A stretch of 64,000 nt of DNA from Flavobacterium silvaticum (GTDB lineage Bacteria; Bacteroidota; Bacteroidia; Flavobacteriales; Flavobacteriaceae). The first letter of the stretch is position 1. Each line of letters starts with the position of its first letter. The stretch is from positions 1 through 64,000 of the forward strand of contig NZ_JAAMPU010000105.1 of the NCBI RefSeq assembly GCF_012911565.1. The letters are read 5' to 3'. The translations under genes and the position numbers were made by a program. The notes below the pieces were generated by a model. That model saw only the letters and a list, made by a program, of their open reading frames with translations, ran no database searches and was not told the origin of the DNA. This document shows positions 62,101-64,000 of the stretch, piece by piece.

Positions 62101-62230
62101 CACCCGGTGGTGTAGGACATTGTGCCTGCGCAGCCGTTCCTATGACCACAAGGATCAAAAAGACCAGTATTAATTTCAGGCGTAATCTAAAACGAACGGA
62201 TTCCTCATTTCCGTAGTACAGATTTTTCAT
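56156..62230 (-). CDS. Giant secreted PA14-like / Ig-repeat protein with T9SS type C signal (giant C)
   Basis: A 2024-residue exported protein. I use the Met at 62230 (MKNLYYGNEESVRF...), which brings the signal helix LKLILVFLILVVIGTAAQAQ near the N-terminus; a further in-frame Met at 62284 adds 18 residues. It carries two closely related PA14-like modules (SWIGYVYSDLDG ... GGDDGVRLSTDGGATW, and SWIGYVYASWTAG ... GGDDGYRLSIDGGATW), a third more distant one (WNVYAYNGADINLG), and ten Ig-like repeats of ~80 residues, each ending in TYWVRR or TYWVRI followed by Cys. The last ~550 residues are the tail shared with giants A and B (RTYDFTYWSSPVTNF, NLIGNPYPSAIDIDLF) and the type C end VTKKVSF. A surface adhesin is likely; no enzyme motif is seen. 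Confidence 0.9.
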   Translation of the reverse strand: MKNLYYGNEESVRFRLRLKLILVFLILVVIGTAAQAQCPTPPGDPTVYGVDSWIGYVYSDLDGNNPPQNALASVNYKGYITQTEQFNYNLATGAVSGTNVCGSYSDRMSIRFRMQRNYPAGYYSITVGGDDGVRLSTDGGATWAISDWNYHSYQTTTAVIYLSGVQNMVLETYDQGGDFRISFAYNSCPGTPSTAPSSITATATTVCSGSSTTLTATGGTLGTTGTYQWGTGTTGQNILPDTTESITVNPTANTTYWVRRVDSGVCTQTTNAATRTISVTPMPTAPDSISGTTSVCAGASTTLTATGGSTATGSSYEWGTGSVVGSNVISGQTGASITVTPSTTTTYWVRRVSANSCGATSGVSVQVTVTPPPGDQVSYGSGSWIGYVYASWTAGPPPTDAFTTTYRGYLTQSETFDQNLATGSVSGANICGSYADKFAIRYKMTKYMSGTFTFTVGGDDGYRLSIDGGATWLINNWGDHSYTTSTSAAVTLNANTNFVLEYYENATDSRVSFTYTTCGATAPTSLTADTVCSTSGTNLYANGGNGWTFQWGTGSTVGSNVIGGQTNQNMWVNPTVATTYWVRRYDSTCNYYTTGQTITIYPVGTGPWGLSSSASQVCSGANVTLTINAGNLPTGSVYEWSTGASAGATVLGTGTATTRTVAVTAYTTYWVRIINGGSCPAGNAVSVNVDIYSLSTAPTSITGDNGLCSVNGINLYANGGTSAPNAQYQWGTGSVIGTNPISGQTNQSTYVNPTTTTTYWVRRYDSSCNNYTGGVTVTVYKGSAGPYNISGPWMSCAGSSVTLTADGTPGAGSYQWGTGSSGSNIISGATTNSITVTAPSATTTYWVRIVGAGTCGNSNYITYNLQVYTSSTPPTSISGNATLCNGSGQNLTANGISFGNGGGQYQWGTGSVVGTNPIANSNSQTLWVQPTTPTTYWVRAYDSTCNTYTSGVTFTQGISSTAPTGITAGATTICSGSSTTLTATGGYAATGSVYEWGTGWSAGSNTISGNTASISVSPTSTTTYWVRRYDGSPCNAYTSAQFVTITVNTPSVAPTSITGAPASTTCPSTAITLTASGGSGSNTFQWGTGSVAGTNAVAGTGSTLNVSPTTTTTYWVRRVDAAPCNYTAAAYVTVTVGAAPGTPSVFGTNQWNVYAYNGADINLGSSLVYRGYYVQNTLSPNSQDTANNGWSSSLSPSASAGWNGCTVNNDTHTFVYKRQGFPCGTYSLTMNNWDDVLQVYLNGTLIHSQGSYGTTTTLIGSYNLDSSSQIEIRIRENTGNSNMAMTIVKTDVASVAPTSVTGTTATCSGTAVTLTANGGTKGTNGVYQWGTGAVGSTILGTSTVNTYSVSPTGTTTYWVRFLDSFCGTTTSGVSMTVTVSASVAGTISTSLNEICRNSTPNSGFTLTGQTGSVVKWQYATNAAFTTGVTDIAVTTATLSGAQIGSVPATRYYRAVVQSGSCAVAYTNVLTITVPAAVTYNGTWSGTPTATTPVLINSNLALNTNLTVCACELANNAIITINNNASLIVKREVKVNAGSTFIIEDKGSLVQVDDDATDIGNVIAKRNTTPMRTYDFTYWSSPVTNFTLNSLSPNTLSDKYYSFNPTIGNWSSIAGGNQVMAPGVGYIIRAPQGWALTNTSNGVYTGQFQGVPNNGVINTPIIKSASPYNLIGNPYPSAIDIDLFITDAVNQGVVNGTVYLWTHNTPLNPAGGVYTYTNNDYAKYNLTGGVKTASAAITGGAEPTGKIASGQGFFIEGRTGLANGTYSARFNNSMRVANNNNQFFRMAQTDESTAMPADQEIEKHRIWVNLTNATGAYDEALVGYVAGATNEKDPLFDGTTFPAGNAASLYSILGPDKLSIQGRTLPFSNQDVVPMGYKVTVAGEFHIALEHFDGLFDSQDVFLLDKADNTYHNLKLSDYTFTTVTGQFDDRFEIHYTESTLGTGSHVADENNVIVIKNADHIEISSGSQPMKSVTLYDVTGKKIYWESDINSNLFVSKDINIASQVVIVKIELENDVIVTKKVSF

Positions 62231-62284
62231 AGTGGTTAAATGTTTTGTTTTTTGGGACAAGTAAATTTGTTTTGTTTCTGACAA

Positions 62285-62656
62285 TGCTCAAACGATGATT
62301 CGTTTAAAACATCGACCAAATGTATAAAAACATCGATTAAGTGCACAAATAAAAATGCATCATATTTTTTTTCCTACAAATAAAAAAATGCAGTTCGTCG
62401 ATGAAAGTCAACAAATAGAATTGAAAATCAGATAGTTAAGTATTAATATTTTTTTTATAAACAAACATGGGAATTGTGTAAAACATATGAATATTCCTAC
62501 TTTTAATTTTTGTTAAAATTCATTCTGCTAGAGACTTAGCGAATTTTGAATGAAACTGCAAACATGAATGTCTTACATATTTTAAGCAGAATTGAGTAAT
62601 CTACATAGTGTAAAAATTCCTACTTTTAGAAACATAAACCTTTAATAACGAATGCT
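62285..62656. other. A+T-rich divergent intergenic region with a repeated promoter-like block
   Basis: No gene is visible. The block GTGTAAAA ... ATTCCTACTTTTA occurs twice on the plus strand, at 62476-62505 and 62608-62628. Its TACTTTTA is one base from a TAnnTTTG -7 box, and the second copy lies 28 bases before the sugar dehydrogenase start. Long A and T runs fill the rest. Confidence 0.6.
62317..62324 (-). promoter_or_regulatory. -7 box (TACATTTG) of giant C
   Basis: A TAnnTTTG match on the minus strand with a TTG on that strand 21 bases upstream (62346-62348), giving a leader of about 80 bases. CGATTAA and CGACCAAA boxes overlap the region (62311-62340). Confidence 0.5.
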
Positions 62657-64000
62657 ATGAAACGACTTTACCTATTTTTATTTTCAACTTTAGGCCTTTG
62701 TTCGCAGGGACAGACCATAGCGGTCACTTCTTTTGCAACGGGCTTCTCAAGTCCCGTGGAAATCACTCACACCTCAGATGACAGATTGTTTGTAGTCCAG
62801 CAAGGCGGAACTATTAAGATCCTGAATGCAAACGGCACGACGAATACAACACCTTTCCTTACACTTGGGCCTTCTGTCATCGATTCCGGAGGTGAACAAG
62901 GTTTGCTTGGCCTGGCATTCCATCCGGATTACGCCAACAACGGATATTTCTATGTTAATTACACCCGTGATGGTGATGGAGCAACCAACATTGCACGCTA
63001 CTCCGTAAGCACGACCGACCCTAACGTTGCTGATGCCACAAGCGGAGTCGTCCTGCTTACCATAAGCCAGCCTTTCAGTAATCACAATGGAGGTACGCTT
63101 CGGTTTGGTCCGGACGGTTACCTATATATAGGAATGGGTGATGGTGGAAGCGGTGGCGATCCTGGAAACCGTGCACAGAATCTTTCGCAGAATTTGGGTA
63201 AAATGCTTCGGATTGATGTAGATTCAGCCTCACCATATGGAATACCTGCTACGAATCCGTTTGTGGGAATTGACGGAAACGACGAAATTTTCTATTACGG
63301 AGTCCGCAATCCTTGGAAGTTTTCATTCGACAGGCTCAACGGGGATTTATGGATTGCAGATGTTGGCCAGAATGAAGTGGAAGAAATCAATAAACTTACG
63401 GCTCCGTTGACTCCGGGTCTCAATCTTGGATGGCGTTGTTATGAAGGCACACAACCATATAATATTTCAGGTTGTCCGGAAGAATCTACCATTACGATGC
63501 CTTTCGCCGAATATACGCATGCAGCCACTTCCGGTTGTTCCATAACAGGTGGTTACGTTTATCGTGGTGCCATGTACCCGAATTTCTACGGAAACTATTT
63601 CTTTGCCGATTACTGTAAAAGCGAATTGGCAACCGTTGTACCGGACGGAACGCTTACGTTTACCACGAATCTTTCGTTTGCAGGAAACATAACCACTTTG
63701 GGCGAAGACAATTCTGGAGAGTTATATGTAGCAGGCGGCGGAACGATCTATAAGATTTCAGACCTGGACTTATCATCGGCAGATTTTACGCGCAATGGAA
63801 TCAAAATGTATCCGAATCCATCAAACGGCGAGGTTTTCCTTGATGCACCAGATAGCATGTATCCGCTCAATTTCACTATTATCGACGATGCCGGACGCGT
63901 TGTCTTCAACCAAAAAATCGAAGCCACTTCCGGAAATCACTTCCAGACATCAGACTTGGCCCGCGGTGTCTATTTGGTTAAAATGACAGATAAGGAAGGC
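62657..64000 (+). CDS. Secreted PQQ-dependent sugar dehydrogenase with T9SS type A signal (3' end outside window)
   Basis: The frame is open for 448 codons to the window edge, so the gene is cut on the right. It starts with a signal peptide (MKRLYLFLFSTLGLCSQG). The body is a six-bladed propeller of the soluble glucose/aldose sugar dehydrogenase (GSDH/HHIP-like) family: GGEQGLLGLAFHPDY, RFGPDGYLYIGMGDGG, NLSQNLGKMLRIDV, GVRNPWKFSFDR and GGYVYRGAMYPNFYGNYFFA. It would oxidise sugars outside the cell with PQQ as cofactor. A type A T9SS sorting domain begins at about residue 383 (MYPNPSNGEVFLD ... LARGVYLVKM) and is nearly complete at the edge. Confidence 0.92.
   Translation, partial: MKRLYLFLFSTLGLCSQGQTIAVTSFATGFSSPVEITHTSDDRLFVVQQGGTIKILNANGTTNTTPFLTLGPSVIDSGGEQGLLGLAFHPDYANNGYFYVNYTRDGDGATNIARYSVSTTDPNVADATSGVVLLTISQPFSNHNGGTLRFGPDGYLYIGMGDGGSGGDPGNRAQNLSQNLGKMLRIDVDSASPYGIPATNPFVGIDGNDEIFYYGVRNPWKFSFDRLNGDLWIADVGQNEVEEINKLTAPLTPGLNLGWRCYEGTQPYNISGCPEESTITMPFAEYTHAATSGCSITGGYVYRGAMYPNFYGNYFFADYCKSELATVVPDGTLTFTTNLSFAGNITTLGEDNSGELYVAGGGTIYKISDLDLSSADFTRNGIKMYPNPSNGEVFLDAPDSMYPLNFTIIDDAGRVVFNQKIEATSGNHFQTSDLARGVYLVKMTDKEG

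Overview
The window is a chromosomal segment of a member of the Bacteroidota, most likely Flavobacteriaceae and Flavobacterium-like. The evidence is: seven secreted proteins with type IX secretion (T9SS) C-terminal sorting signals; Bacteroidota-only or Bacteroidota-typical families (DUF4270 lipoprotein, short GT5 glycogen synthase, DUF4199, type C sorting signals); a TonB-dependent receptor; and promoters of the TTG-N19-TAnnTTTG type, with a complete copy in front of atpD. I see no rRNA, tRNA, CRISPR array, insertion sequence or prophage. No gene looks clearly broken, but two genes are cut by the window edges (1-234, and 62657 to the right edge).

Layout. 1-7035: secreted T9SS cargo (including an M43 metalloprotease), peptidyl-tRNA hydrolase, an AraC regulator and a small exported protein, separated by repeat-rich intergenic DNA. 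7224-12315: ribF overlapping a gamma-carboxylase-like (HTTM) membrane protein, a DUF4199 protein, bioB and a JmjC/cupin-like oxygenase. 12365-22484: two adjacent giant secreted proteins that share a C-terminal module. 22644-30003: recX, then a leftward run of an AsmA-like/GT51 transglycosylase, radA, an esterase-fold protein without its nucleophile, an LPG-synthase-TM flippase-like protein, panD and panC. 30156-34391: GT5 protein, DUF4270 lipoprotein and glmS. 34668-39095: TonB receptor plus SGNH lipoprotein. 39364-41270: atpD-atpC. 41421-45572: ankyrin protein, DUF2271 protein and a four-helix PepSY/flavodoxin/FNR reductase, probably an extracytoplasmic flavin or iron electron-transfer operon. 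45739-53592: a biotin region (unknown membrane protein-bioF, bioD-bioA, a variant ketosynthase) interleaved with an AI-2E-family permease, a lipoprotein and a SET-domain protein. 53597-56035: HxlR regulator divergent from an SDR, then VOC and PhyH proteins. 56156-62230: a third giant type C cargo protein. 62657-64000: the start of a T9SS-exported PQQ-dependent sugar dehydrogenase.

How it fits together. Housekeeping metabolism (FMN/FAD, biotin, pantothenate, UDP-GlcNAc precursor, ATP synthase) is interspersed with surface and secretion functions. The signals most worth a second look are: the ketosynthase in the biotin locus, whose first catalytic His position is Pro; the DUF2271 protein with a flavinylation-like TGAS motif beside a PepSY flavoreductase; the three mosaic giants sharing a ~535-residue type C tail; a GTTAC repeat operator between hxlR and the SDR; and several palindromic or tandem intergenic repeats.
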